Shown: positions 1 to 8,321 of the stretch, one piece after another
How the letters are laid out: each line of letters opens with the position of its first letter
How positions within the stretch are numbered: the first letter of the stretch is position 1
Assembly: GCA_002429315.1 (NCBI GenBank)
Contig: DIZC01000083.1
Location: 1-64,000, forward strand
Length of the DNA stretch: 64,000 nt
Direction of reading: 5' to 3'
From: Alphaproteobacteria bacterium UBA6038
GTDB lineage: Bacteria; Pseudomonadota; Alphaproteobacteria; Micropepsales; Micropepsaceae
The notes under the pieces: model-generated
What the model was told of the DNA's origin: nothing
The model's database searches: none
Seen by the model: only the letters and a program-made list of their open reading frames with translations
Translations under genes and position numbers: made by a program

Positions 1-18
1 GTCTGACTGGATCGTGCT

Positions 19-354
19 CTAATACTCGTCTGCGAGCATGATCGTGAGCACTCGTTTGGTCTGTTGCGGATCAGCGGGGTCTTTCGAACCGAATTCGAGC
101 GAATTGTCATAGTAATCGATTTTCCAATAGAGACGCTCTCCGCCGATTTCGAAGGAGCCGAAATCGCGCTCGCCGTAGGGGTCATTATCGGGCGTGAAGG
201 CATCGAAGGCGCGCACGGCCGCAATCGCGGCGCTTGCAAAGGAAACGCCTAGATCCGAGACACCGGCGCTCAACAGGCACTTGCCTCCTTCGAGATGCGT
301 GCGGAATGCGTCATTGAGATCGCGGATACGGTCAGCTCGTGATGCTGCGGACAT
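19..354 (-). CDS. DUF3768 domain-containing protein
   Basis: A 111-aa protein whose central FDAFTPDNDPYGERDFG motif, followed by FxxxGERLYWKIDYYD and a C-terminal RVLTIMLADEY, is the signature of the DUF3768 family. These proteins are small, soluble and of unknown function, and are frequent on alphaproteobacterial plasmids and integrative elements. I chose the ATG at 354 because the family homology starts right after it; a longer reading frame reaches 645, but its extra 97 residues look like non-coding translation. It lies beyond the 3' end of the neighbouring integrase gene, in the same orientation, so it may be cargo of that element. The family call is firm; the function is unknown. Confidence 0.85.
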   Translation of the reverse strand: MSAASRADRIRDLNDAFRTHLEGGKCLLSAGVSDLGVSFASAAIAAVRAFDAFTPDNDPYGERDFGSFEIGGERLYWKIDYYDNSLEFGSKDPADPQQTKRVLTIMLADEY

Positions 355-766
355 GGTTTGGCCTTTCGACACGGAGTCCGCGCCAATCGCGGCCTCGATG
401 CCGGCCGAAAGGCCGAAGGGTAAAAGCGGGGCGGTCACAGCCTGGTCTCGAAGCACCGCAAGGCGCGGAGCTGCACGAACCCCGGACGTGATCCGGGGGA
501 AGGAAGCGAGCGGGCTTGACCGACACGCGCACTTCGGCAGAAGGGTGGCAGAAGGAAGAGGCTGCGAATGGAAGCAGGAGAGCGTGACGGCAAACCATGC
601 GCCGACTGCTGAACGGCTGCATCCAAGCGCCATGACGGAACACACGCATTAAGGGACAAACGGGGCTGAACCCCGGAGCGGTCGCCGGCCGCAGGGGCCA
701 CTCCCTTGGCGCGAGGCTGAACCTCGCGCTGCATATGGCGGAAGCTCCAACGGGCTTCCCAATTGC
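355..766. other. Gap without a recognised gene
   Basis: About 410 bases between the DUF3768 gene and the integrase. The open frames here run across each other and show no recognisable protein. A GC-rich stretch around 660-740 contains short inverted repeats (for example CCCCGG and GAGGCTGAACCTC), but I see no convincing terminator or promoter. Confidence 0.4.
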
Positions 767-2098
767 CTATGTTGCTGAAGGTTGGCGTGGTTCGTCCTTG
801 GTGGGCAGCGCCGCCGGCAGGCGTCGGCGCGGCCGCTTCACATTGATGGCAGCGGCGTCCAGCATATTGGCGATGTGGACGGCATAGTGCTTCTGGATCA
901 TCTCGACGGAGGTGCGGCAGTTCTTCGCCAGCTGGTAGACATCGGCTCCCTCCATCAACCGTTGGCAGATGTAATAGTGACGCAGCGAATAGAAGGTGTG
1001 CGGCTTGCCGTCGCGATCGAACTTGAGTTCGTTCGCGTTCAGTATCTTGTTGAACAGCTTGACGTGATTGCCGGGAAAGACCTCGTCGGTAGGCTGTGGC
1101 AGGCAAACGGGCGCGGGCTCAAGCGCCGCGGCCGCGGCGAAGGCTTTCTTTGATCGTGGTTTGCGTCCCTGAGGCGTCCATTTCGGTCGGTTGAGAAGGC
1201 GCTGATACGGTTTGACCGCTTCGGGTCTGCTCTTGCAAAGACCCGCCCCGCGCTTGCCGCGCACTTCAATGAGCAAGATCAACTCGCCGGTCGCGTCGTC
1301 CCTGATCATCTTCACGTCGCGATGTTCGAGGTTCTTGGCTTCGTCGGGGCGCAAACCGGTGTTCGCCAGAAAGAGAATGTAGTCGTGCAGCTCCTCGGCT
1401 TCGTGCCGTTGGCGCTCACTCTTGGCTGCCCGCGCATGATTACGGGTGGCGGTATAGAGAGATTTGTATTCGTCGGGCGTGAACCACGGCCGGCGAACGA
1501 CTTTCATCTGCTTCTTGTAGGGAGCGGAAAAATCGGAAAGCCCGGTGATCCAGCCCTTGCGCAGGGCGACTTTCATCACCAAGCGCAAGGTAATGATCTC
1601 GTTGTGCAGCGTATTGCGGGCGGGGAGCTTCGGCGGCTCCTTGTTGGCATCCCCGTCCTCGCCATTCGCCTTCTTTAGGCGGACGGTAGGATTTTTCATG
1701 CGGTGAATTCGGTATTCCTGCGCCGTATCGGCAGTGATCTGCGCGACCGGCTTCTTGCCGAAAAAGGGACGTAGATGGTTTTTCAGATGGGCTTTGTGTT
1801 CGCCGACCCAGCGGGGGCTGCGCTCGCCGTTGGTGCTGATCTCGTATTCCGCCTCGAAGAAATCGGCGGCCTGGTTGAAGGTGGGGCCGGTCGGGCCGTC
1901 CAATAGCCCGGCGCGGCTCTTGCCGCGCAATTCGAGAAACCAGTCTTCGGCGATCTCCTCGGCATGGGACAGACTGTCCGTCTTGGTGCTTTTCCGATGG
2001 TTTCTGCCGTTGAGGTAGGTCGAGCAAAACCAGTTCTCGCCGCCATCCTCGCGCCGATAGAGATTCACCTTTCCGCCGAGTATCGAATGGGTTGGCAT
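767..2098 (-). CDS. Tyrosine recombinase / phage-type integrase
   Basis: A 443-aa integrase. The N-terminal half holds an AP2-like arm-binding segment (about residues 10-60) and a SAM-like core-binding domain. The catalytic half shows the family arginine in TGLRPDE, the HxxR box as HTFYSLRHYY, and the nucleophile tyrosine in MIQKHYAVH. The ATG at 2098 was preferred over an upstream in-frame start at 2167 because the conserved sequence begins just after it. A perfect hairpin terminator, a partial initiator tRNA and two groups of phased GGTCA repeats lie directly upstream, the ingredients of an attachment site. It probably belonged to an element separate from the tRNA-Phe island, since the murA housekeeping block lies between the two. 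Confidence 0.9.
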   Translation of the reverse strand: MPTHSILGGKVNLYRREDGGENWFCSTYLNGRNHRKSTKTDSLSHAEEIAEDWFLELRGKSRAGLLDGPTGPTFNQAADFFEAEYEISTNGERSPRWVGEHKAHLKNHLRPFFGKKPVAQITADTAQEYRIHRMKNPTVRLKKANGEDGDANKEPPKLPARNTLHNEIITLRLVMKVALRKGWITGLSDFSAPYKKQMKVVRRPWFTPDEYKSLYTATRNHARAAKSERQRHEAEELHDYILFLANTGLRPDEAKNLEHRDVKMIRDDATGELILLIEVRGKRGAGLCKSRPEAVKPYQRLLNRPKWTPQGRKPRSKKAFAAAAALEPAPVCLPQPTDEVFPGNHVKLFNKILNANELKFDRDGKPHTFYSLRHYYICQRLMEGADVYQLAKNCRTSVEMIQKHYAVHIANMLDAAAINVKRPRRRLPAALPTKDEPRQPSAT

Positions 2099-2216
2099 TG
2101 GATAGCGCTTCTCCCGAGCTCCATCAGGTGCCGAACCTGATGGGCGTGGGGGCAGAAATGGCGCCAAATCTGGGTCGGTTTGGGTAAGCTCTGGGTAAGT
2201 ATATTCGGCGAACGAA

Positions 2217-2244
2217 AAAGGGTCAACGTTTCCGTTGACCCTTT
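2217..2244. terminator. Perfect 12-bp hairpin terminator
   Basis: AAAGGGTCAACG, a TTTC loop, then CGTTGACCCTTT: a 12-bp stem without mismatches. The A-run on one side and T-run on the other let it act in both directions. It sits 17 nt past the 3' end of the partial initiator tRNA on the minus strand, where a tRNA terminator is expected. Confidence 0.75.
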
Positions 2245-2261
2245 GATTGTACTCACTTTTG

Positions 2262-2310
2262 GGTTGCGGGGACAGGATTTGAACCTGTGACCTTCAGGTT
2301 ATGAGCCTGG
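2262..2310 (-). pseudogene. 3' half of an initiator tRNA-Met
   Basis: Read on the minus strand, the segment has an anticodon arm with loop CTCATAA (anticodon CAT), then variable loop, T-arm (ACAGG, loop TTCAAAT, CCTGT) and 3' acceptor strand CCCCGCA. The sequence is that of bacterial initiator tRNA, but no D-arm or matching 5' acceptor strand lies before it, and the tail is ACCC, not ACCA. Integrases commonly carry such a 3' tRNA half as the crossover core, so this is probably an attachment-site remnant and not a working tRNA. Confidence 0.7.
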
Positions 2311-2385
2311 GACCACAGGTTTTACTCCAGCGGCCGTCCCCGGTATGTCCCGATTGCCCACGGCTACCGGAGTCATTTGGATGCC

Positions 2386-2472
2386 GGTCAATTCTGGTCA
2401 TCGATGGTCAATTGTGAAGCCACTGGCTGATAAGTGCCGCTAAAAACGGTCACCTTTGGTCACGAACGGTCA
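2386..2472. repeat. Two triplets of GGTCA at 10-bp phasing
   Basis: GGTCA begins at 2386, 2396 and 2406, and again at 2448, 2458 and 2468. Within each triplet the spacing is exactly 10 bp, close to one helical turn, so all copies face the same side of the DNA. Next to an integrase gene and a tRNA-derived core, these are best read as arm-type integrase binding sites; a repressor array is an alternative. Confidence 0.6.
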
Positions 2473-2644
2473 TTTACGGCAAAATACACCATGGGAAAGC
2501 GGTAGAAATCACACCAGAGGGGATGCACGGATTTTGCACGGACTTGTTCTCCGGAGCGCTCCTCTTGCTTCCAATTCGTTCGCAAGTCGTTTTCGCGGTA
2601 CCCCTTAAGGGGCTCGCTATACGGATGATTTTATTGGACGCTGC

Positions 2645-2719
2645 TGGTGCCGGAGGTGAGAATCGAACTCACGACCTACCCCTTACCAAGGGGTTGCGCT
2701 ACCACTACGCTACTCCGGC
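2645..2719 (-). tRNA. tRNA-Thr (GGT)
   Basis: A complete 75-nt tRNA on the minus strand: acceptor GCCGGAG paired with CTCCGGC, anticodon stem ACCCC/GGGGT around loop TTGGTAA (anticodon GGT), T-loop TTCGATT, and an encoded ACCA 3' end. All arms can be drawn. It lies just upstream of the murA block, on the opposite strand. Confidence 0.95.
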
Positions 2720-2782
2720 GTTTGGACGGCAGAATTCGGCCGCAGTGCCTATAGCTTAGGCTGTCCATGAGGAAAAGGGCGC

Positions 2783-2956
2783 ATGAAACCGCAATCGGCG
2801 CAGCGCAGGGAGCGCCTTGCCGCCGCGCTGCGCGAAAACCTCAGGCGCAGAAAGGCCTCGGCACAGGCTGCTGGCGGCGACGCGCGGGGCGGGGGCAAGG
2901 GCGCCGCAGCGGGGCAATCGAAGAGCGGCCCTGAAGCCGCCACGAAAGGGCGCTAG
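2783..2956 (+). CDS. Small basic protein upstream of murA
   Basis: A 57-aa open frame, MKPQSAQRRERLAAALRENL followed by an RRRK stretch and a low-complexity Gly/Ala/Lys tail. Short proteins with the RERLAAALRENLxRRK signature commonly precede murA in alphaproteobacteria. The ATG at 2783 has a GGAAAAGGG purine-rich stretch upstream. It ends 58 nt before murA and probably shares its transcript. The function is unknown; the N-terminal half should form one amphipathic helix. It is short and easily missed in annotation. Confidence 0.7.
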   Translation: MKPQSAQRRERLAAALRENLRRRKASAQAAGGDARGGGKGAAAGQSKSGPEAATKGR

Positions 2957-3014
2957 GCGGCGCACCGGCCGTGGACTGGCGCGTTTGATCCACCGGCAAC
3001 ACGCTTGAGGGCAC

Positions 3015-4295
3015 ATGGATCGCATCAGGATCAGGGGCGGCAATCGGCTGAGCGGGGAGATCCCCATCAGCGGCGCGAAGAATGCGGCGCTTCCGCTGAT
3101 GGCCGCCTGCCTGCTGACCGACGAAAAGCTGGTGCTGATGAATGCGCCGTGGCTTGCCGATGTGGGATTCATGGGCGAGCTGCTGCGCAGCTTCGGCGCC
3201 GAGACGAGCTATGTTCGCGGCCCCAGCTTCGGCGAAGGCGGGCAGTGGGAACTGACCGCGAAGGAGATCCGGAGCACCACCGCCGATTACGATCTCGTTC
3301 GCAAGATGCGCGCGAGTTTTCTGGTGCTGGGGCCTCTGGTGGCGCGTTTCCGGCAGGCGAAGGTCTCGATGCCCGGCGGCTGCGCGATCGGCGCACGGCC
3401 GGTCGATCTTCATCTGAAGGCGCTGGAGACGCTCGGCGCCGAAATTCTGCTGGAAGAAGGCTACGTGATCGCAAGAGCGCCGCGTGGGCTTAAAGGCGCC
3501 CGCATCGAATTTCCGTTTGTCTCCGTCGGAGCAACGGAAAACACGCTGATGGCCGCGGCACTCGCGCAAGGCGAGACTGAGATCCTGAATGCCGCTCGTG
3601 AGCCGGAGATCGTCGATCTCGGCCTCTGTCTCATCGCCATGGGTGCAACGATCTCGGGTCTCGGCACGTCCCGGATTGTGGTGGAAGGCACCGACACGCT
3701 GCACGGTGCGCGCCACGCCGTGCTGCCGGACCGCATCGAAACCGGGACCTATGCCATCGCGGCTGCAATCTGCGGCGGTGACATCGAACTCACCGGCACG
3801 TCGGCCGATCTGATCGGCGCGCTGATCCCGCCATTGGAAAAAGCCGGCACCATGGTCGTCACCACCAATCTCGGCGTCTCGGTGCGTCGCAACGGCTCGC
3901 GATCGAGCGCGTCGGATGTCAGCACGGAGCCGTACCCCGGCTTTCCCACCGATCTGCAGGCCCAGTTCATGGCGCTGGCAGCAACCGCCGAAGGCACATC
4001 CCGCATCCGGGAAACGATTTTCGAAAACCGTTTCATGCATGTCCCCGAGCTGCTGCGCATGGGTGCCGACATCCAGGTGCAGGGCGACACGGCGCTGGTT
4101 CACGGCGTGGAGCGGCTGAGGGGCGCGCCCGTGATGGCCACCGATCTGCGCGCGAGCGTCAGCCTCGTGCTGGCGGGCTTGGCGGCCGAAGGCGATACCG
4201 TTATCAACCGGGTCTATCATCTCGACCGCGGCTTCGAGCGTCTGGAAGAGAAGCTCTCTGCGGTCGGTGCGGAGATCGAGCGGTTGAAGGAATGA
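3015..4295 (+). CDS. murA: UDP-N-acetylglucosamine 1-carboxyvinyltransferase
   Basis: A 426-aa MurA, full length for the family. It catalyses the first committed step of peptidoglycan synthesis in the cytoplasm, transferring enolpyruvate from PEP to UDP-GlcNAc. The N-terminus RIRGGNRLSGEIPISGAKNA holds the conserved Lys-Asn pair; the catalytic loop PGGCAIGARP near residue 120 has Cys, the usual fosfomycin-sensitive form, not the Asp variant. DLQAQFMAL and the downstream INRVYHLDRGFE are also conserved. It overlaps the next gene by four bases (ATGA), so the two are translationally coupled. Confidence 0.97.
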   Translation: MDRIRIRGGNRLSGEIPISGAKNAALPLMAACLLTDEKLVLMNAPWLADVGFMGELLRSFGAETSYVRGPSFGEGGQWELTAKEIRSTTADYDLVRKMRASFLVLGPLVARFRQAKVSMPGGCAIGARPVDLHLKALETLGAEILLEEGYVIARAPRGLKGARIEFPFVSVGATENTLMAAALAQGETEILNAAREPEIVDLGLCLIAMGATISGLGTSRIVVEGTDTLHGARHAVLPDRIETGTYAIAAAICGGDIELTGTSADLIGALIPPLEKAGTMVVTTNLGVSVRRNGSRSSASDVSTEPYPGFPTDLQAQFMALAATAEGTSRIRETIFENRFMHVPELLRMGADIQVQGDTALVHGVERLRGAPVMATDLRASVSLVLAGLAAEGDTVINRVYHLDRGFERLEEKLSAVGAEIERLKE

Positions 4296-4732
4296 ACACG
4301 TCCACGCTTGCGGCGCAGGATGCGGAGGACCTCGAAATCCTTTCTGCGCGGCTGCAGGATGCGGTCGCGCGGGTGAAAGACCTCGTCTGGCTGCCCAAGG
4401 CGCATCGCTTCGCCGCCCTGTTCAACCGGTTCAAATGGGAAGGCACGGAGCACCAAGGCGCGGCGTTGCGCGTCCGCTCGGGGATGTGTTTCGAATATGT
4501 GCGTTCGGCCAAGTCGAACAACATCCGCTATGGCGATCCCGACGCGGTTCTTTCGCTGCTGGCGATCCGCTTTGTGCAGGCCGCGCCGGACGATCCCGGC
4601 GGCGCCGTCGAGCTGGTGTTCAGCGGCGGCGGCAGCATCCGGCTCGAGGTGGAATGCATCGAAGCCACGCTTGCAGATGTGGGCGGGGAGTGGGCCGCAC
4701 GTGGCCGGCCGGCGCACCCGGTCGAGACCTGA
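4292..4732 (+). CDS. DUF2948 family protein
   Basis: A 146-aa soluble protein whose N-terminal DLEILSARLQDAVARVKDL and the following LPKxHRFAALFNRFKWE place it in DUF2948. The family is alphaproteobacterial and almost always sits directly after murA, as here, with a 4-nt overlap. There is no signal peptide or membrane segment. Its function is unknown; the constant partnership with murA suggests a cell-envelope or growth role, which is inference only. In many relatives hisD follows; here the UPF0262 gene follows after 47 nt. Confidence 0.88.
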   Translation: MNTSTLAAQDAEDLEILSARLQDAVARVKDLVWLPKAHRFAALFNRFKWEGTEHQGAALRVRSGMCFEYVRSAKSNNIRYGDPDAVLSLLAIRFVQAAPDDPGGAVELVFSGGGSIRLEVECIEATLADVGGEWAARGRPAHPVET

Positions 4733-4779
4733 CATGCCCCGGCCGCTCGTTTGCTTACACCCCGGCCAGACAAACCCCG

Positions 4780-5259
4780 ATGAGTGAGGAGACCCGCTTT
4801 CGCATCGCCGCGGTCGAGCTCGACGAACGCACCGTCGTCCGACGCACCCGCGAAATCGAGCAGGAGCGGGAAATCGCCATTTACGATCTCCTGGAAGCCA
4901 ACACCTTCAAGCCGCACGGCTCGCCGGGCGGTCCCTACAAGCTCGTGCTGAGCATCGAGGAGAGCCGGTTGATCTTCGACATCCGGCTTGAGGACGATTC
5001 CGCCCACGGCCGGGTCATGCTGTCGCTCACGCCGTTCCGACGCGTGGTCAAAGATTACTTCCTGATCTGCGAAAGCTATTTCAAGGCCATCAAGCAGGCG
5101 CCGCCGTCGCAGATCGAAACCTTGGACATGAGCCGGCGCGGCGTCCACGACGAAGGCTCGAACCTTCTGATCGAACGGCTGGGCGGGAAAATCGAAATCG
5201 ACCGCGACACCGCGCGCCGGTTGTTCACTCTCATCTGCGTCCTCCATCTCAAGGGCTGA
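4780..5259 (+). CDS. UPF0262 family protein
   Basis: A 159-aa protein with the UPF0262 hallmarks EREIAIYDLLEANTF, LxLSIEESRLIFDI and PFRRVVKDYFLICESYF. The family is confined largely to alphaproteobacteria, lies in this same locus, and has no known function. An upstream in-frame extension to 4435 is a shadow of the DUF2948 gene; the ATG at 4780 is followed at once by the conserved sequence and preceded by a weak AAACCCCG stretch. The low-molecular-weight phosphatase that often separates it from infA is absent. Confidence 0.88.
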   Translation: MSEETRFRIAAVELDERTVVRRTREIEQEREIAIYDLLEANTFKPHGSPGGPYKLVLSIEESRLIFDIRLEDDSAHGRVMLSLTPFRRVVKDYFLICESYFKAIKQAPPSQIETLDMSRRGVHDEGSNLLIERLGGKIEIDRDTARRLFTLICVLHLKG

Positions 5260-5335
5260 GGCGAGCGCGGAATCGCTTGCATTTCCGGCGTTTCGGTGCA
5301 TTCTTCCGGCCGATTTTGGCGCTTCAAGAGGTCGG

Positions 5336-5554
5336 ATGGCGAAAGAGGAACTTCTCGAATTTCCGGGTACCGTCAGCGAGTTGCTGCCCAATGCAACCTT
5401 CCGCGTAAAGCTCGAAAATGGACACGAGATCATCGCCCATACCGCCGGCAAAATGCGCAAGAATCGCATCCGCGTGCTCACCGGAGACAAGGTTCTCGTG
5501 GAAATGACGCCCTATGACCTCACCAAAGGGCGCATCACCTATCGCTTCAAATAA
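5336..5554 (+). CDS. infA: Translation initiation factor IF-1
   Basis: A 72-aa single-OB-fold protein of normal length. It begins MAKEELLEFPGTVSELLPNA and shows the conserved FRVKLENGHEI, AHTAGKMRKNRIRVLTGD and C-terminal YDLTKGRITYRFK. It binds the 30S A-site during initiation together with IF-2 and IF-3. A GGTCGG stretch precedes the ATG. Its 3' end overlaps the maf start by 41 nt, a known compact arrangement in alphaproteobacteria. Confidence 0.97.
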   Translation: MAKEELLEFPGTVSELLPNATFRVKLENGHEIIAHTAGKMRKNRIRVLTGDKVLVEMTPYDLTKGRITYRFK

Positions 5555-6146
5555 TTCCAGCCGGCTTGCGCTGGTGCTGGCGAGCGAAAGCCCGCGACGC
5601 AAGGCGCTGCTCGCCCAGGCCGGCATCGTGCCGGACGCCGTTTTACCTGCGCATGTGGACGAAGCGGTTCGCAAAGGGGAAGCGCCGCGCGATCATGCCT
5701 TGCGGCTGGCGCGGGCGAAGGCACACACCGTTGCGCGGGAATGGCGGCGCGCGCCGGCGCTCGTCCTCGCGGCTGACACGGTCGTGGCCTGCGGCCGGCG
5801 CATTCTGCCCAAGGCCGCGAGCGATGATGAGGTACGCCGCTGCCTTCAGCTGTTGAGCGGGCGCAGCCATCAGGTGATGACGGCGGTCGCCTTGGTGAAG
5901 CCTGACGCTAGCGTCATCTCGCGCGTCGTGCTGACGCGGGTCGTGTTCGCGCGGCTCACAAATGAGGCCATTGCGGCCTATGTCGCGAGCGGGGAAGGCA
6001 TCGGGAAGGCCGGCGGCTATGCCGTTCAGGGCCGGGCAGAGGCCTTCGTGCGGCAGATCAACGGCTCGTACTCTAACGTGGTCGGGCTGCCGCTTTTCCA
6101 CACGCTCAATCTTCTGCGAGGATGCGGATACTGTTTTCCGTGCTAG
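5514..6146 (+). CDS. maf: Maf family nucleotide pyrophosphatase
   Basis: A 210-aa Maf/HAM1-superfamily protein that hydrolyses non-canonical or surplus nucleoside triphosphates to monophosphates. The N-terminal LVLASESPRRKALLAQAGI, the catalytic-base region ALVLAADTVVACGR and the GKAGGYAVQGRAEAFV segment are all family motifs. The ATG at 5514 makes an unusually long 41-nt overlap with infA; a non-ATG start about 45 nt further on would remove a non-conserved N-terminus of some 17 residues, so the start is uncertain. The C-terminal CGYCFPC is specific to this copy. Confidence 0.92.
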   Translation: MTSPKGASPIASNNSSRLALVLASESPRRKALLAQAGIVPDAVLPAHVDEAVRKGEAPRDHALRLARAKAHTVAREWRRAPALVLAADTVVACGRRILPKAASDDEVRRCLQLLSGRSHQVMTAVALVKPDASVISRVVLTRVVFARLTNEAIAAYVASGEGIGKAGGYAVQGRAEAFVRQINGSYSNVVGLPLFHTLNLLRGCGYCFPC

Positions 6147-6178
6147 TGTCCGCGCGCGATTATTGAACACATGAGCAA

Positions 6179-7705
6179 ATGAACAAAGAAGTCCTGATCA
6201 ATGCGGGGGCTGCGGAGATTCGCGTCGCCATCGTCGAAGACGGCCGGCTGCAGGAGCTTTTCCTCGAGCGGCTGATCGGAATGGACGACAGCCCGCTGCG
6301 GCGCCGCGGCGGCGGCCGTAGCGGCCACAGCCTCATGGGCAACATCATTCTGGGCCGCGTGCAGCGCGTGCTGCCCGGCATGCAGGCGGCGTTCGTCGAT
6401 ATCGGATTGGACCGCGCCGGATTTCTCGGAGCGCGCGAGGCGCGCTGCCTTGCCGGGCTTCCCGGCTTCGAGGACGAGCGCGCGCCCAAGATCGGCGACT
6501 GCGTGCGCGAGGGCGAAGACATCGTCGTGCAGGTGGTGAAGGATCCGATCGGCGAGAAAGGCGCGCGCCTTTCCGCCAACGTCACCATTCCCGGGCGCCT
6601 GCTGGTGCTCGTTCCCAATCAGCCCGGGATCGCGCTGTCGCGCCGCATCGAGGACGAAGCGGAACGGGGCCGCCTCATCGCGCTCGGCGAAAGCATGATT
6701 GCCGAGGCGAACGGGGTGTTGGTTGTGGGTGGCGGCTACATCCTGCGCAGCGCTGCCATCGGCGCCGAGCTCGCCGATCTGCGGGAGGATGCCGAGCGGC
6801 TGGCGGAAGCGTGGCGCCCGGTGATGGCGAAACGCCAGCAGGCCCGCGCGCCGGCGACGCTCTACCACGACCTCGATCCGGTCGAGCGCACCATGCGCGA
6901 CGAAGTGGACGCGCAGACCGCCCGCGTGCTTATCGACGACCGCGAAGCGCTGGAGGCGGCGCGCGCCTATTGCCGACGCGCCATGCCGGACGCCGAAAGC
7001 AAGATCGAACTGTTCGGCGGCCCCGGCACGCTGTTCGATTGCTACGGGCTGGAAGACGAGATCGAGCGACTCATCGAGCCACGCGTGCCGCTGCCGTCCG
7101 GCGGCTGGATCACCATCGAAGGCACCGAGGCTCTAACGGCCGTTGACGTCAATTCCGGAAGCTTCACGGAGGCGACAGGACTGGAGGAAACCAGTCTGCG
7201 CGTCAATCTCGAAGCGGCGGACGAAATTGGCCGGCAATTGTGCCTGCGCGGCATCGGCGGACTGGTGGTGATCGACTTCATTCATTTGAACGAGGCGGAC
7301 AACATCCAGAAGGTTCTGGACATGCTGTCCGCCAGTCTGGCGCGCGATCGCACGCCGACGCAGATCTCCGGCATGTCGGAATTCGGGCTGGTGGAAATCA
7401 CCCGCAAGCGCATTCGCGATCCGCTGGTGAAGCTGATGACGGAGTGCTGCCGCCCCTGCCGAGGCCGCGGCCGCAACCGGACGCGCGAAAGCGTGGCGCT
7501 CGACATCGTCCGCCAGGTGGAGCGCGCCGCGGCCGCCGCGCCGGGCAAGCCGATCACCGTGCGCGCGGCGCCGGACGTCGTGCGCTGGCTCACCATCCAC
7601 GACGACGAACTCCGCACCGGGCTGGCGCGCCGCGGCGCGGCTCGCGTGACTCTTCAGGCGCGCGAGGAGTACGAGCGCGAAGGATTCGATGTCGGAACCG
7701 GCTGA
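6179..7705 (+). CDS. rng: Ribonuclease E/G family endoribonuclease
   Basis: A 508-aa RNase G-sized enzyme for rRNA maturation and mRNA turnover. Its N-terminal S1-like segment has MGNIILGRVQRVLPGMQAAF and VDIGLDRAGFL. The DNase I-like catalytic part includes DVNSGSFTEATG (metal-binding Asp) and GLVVIDFIHL, and the zinc-link CRPCRGRG follows near residue 425. It lacks the long disordered C-terminal scaffold of RNase E, so rng is the better symbol. The start is the second of two nearby ATGs; the first, at 6171, runs into an in-frame stop. Confidence 0.93.
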   Translation: MNKEVLINAGAAEIRVAIVEDGRLQELFLERLIGMDDSPLRRRGGGRSGHSLMGNIILGRVQRVLPGMQAAFVDIGLDRAGFLGAREARCLAGLPGFEDERAPKIGDCVREGEDIVVQVVKDPIGEKGARLSANVTIPGRLLVLVPNQPGIALSRRIEDEAERGRLIALGESMIAEANGVLVVGGGYILRSAAIGAELADLREDAERLAEAWRPVMAKRQQARAPATLYHDLDPVERTMRDEVDAQTARVLIDDREALEAARAYCRRAMPDAESKIELFGGPGTLFDCYGLEDEIERLIEPRVPLPSGGWITIEGTEALTAVDVNSGSFTEATGLEETSLRVNLEAADEIGRQLCLRGIGGLVVIDFIHLNEADNIQKVLDMLSASLARDRTPTQISGMSEFGLVEITRKRIRDPLVKLMTECCRPCRGRGRNRTRESVALDIVRQVERAAAAAPGKPITVRAAPDVVRWLTIHDDELRTGLARRGAARVTLQAREEYEREGFDVGTG

Positions 7706-7892
7706 TCGCGTCCAGCGCCGTTGCGCGATCTGCGGCAAGCCGCAGGATTCGCGGTTTCGCCCGTTCTGCTCGAAGCGCTGCGCCGATGTCGATCTCGGCC
7801 GCTGGCTGAAGGGAAACTACGCCATTCCCGGCCGCGAAATCGACGAAGGCGATCAGCCCAATCCGCCGCACGACAACGACGATCCGGATTGA
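7689..7892 (+). CDS. yacG: Zinc-binding gyrase inhibitor YacG
   Basis: A 67-aa protein with two CxxC-type zinc ligand pairs, CAICGKP and FCSKRCADVDLGRWL, the exact YacG pattern. YacG binds the GyrB subunit and blocks DNA binding by gyrase in enterobacteria. The acidic tail after residue 50 is variable. It overlaps the end of the RNase gene by 17 nt, consistent with one operon. This is the last housekeeping protein gene before the tRNA-Phe integration site. Confidence 0.93.
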   Translation: MSEPADRVQRRCAICGKPQDSRFRPFCSKRCADVDLGRWLKGNYAIPGREIDEGDQPNPPHDNDDPD

Positions 7893-8028
7893 CGTTCAGC
7901 GTCGTCCAACAGGGTCGCTGCAAGGGATCCGGCGCCGCGACCGGTCGAGACCCGTGCGCGGACGAGGGTTGCGGCTGGACAAGGCGCGGGGGCTTTTCTA
8001 CAAGCCTGCTCCCGGCCGGCCACGGTCA

Positions 8029-8104
<76 letters not shown>

Positions 8105-8215
8105 GCACGTCTTTTTACCCCCATTCTGCACCTGCTGTATGCGTTGTATGCTGCTGAAGTTGCTGCGAAATTATGAACATAGCGGAACATACCGTATTCC
8201 CACAGCGCCTGAAAA

Positions 8216-8258
8216 TTGTTGGTATCGCGTTGGTATCTCTGGATCGGATGTGTTGGTA
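8216..8258 (+). repeat. Left arm-type repeats TTGGTA
   Basis: TTGGTA begins at 8219, 8230 and 8253. The first lies in TTGTTGGTATCGCG (8216-8229), which recurs base for base at 40601-40614 inside the right end of the island. They are probable integrase arm-binding sites, lying between the core and the integrase gene. Confidence 0.6.
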
Positions 8259-8321
8259 CGTGTTCCTGTTATGAGCTAAACAGGGATTGGCGCGACTCCC
8301 GCATTCGTGTATACCCCTTGC

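Noticed and set aside
2262..2340. Complete initiator tRNA gene
   Set aside because: No D-arm and no 5' acceptor strand complementary to CCCCGCA precede the anticodon arm.
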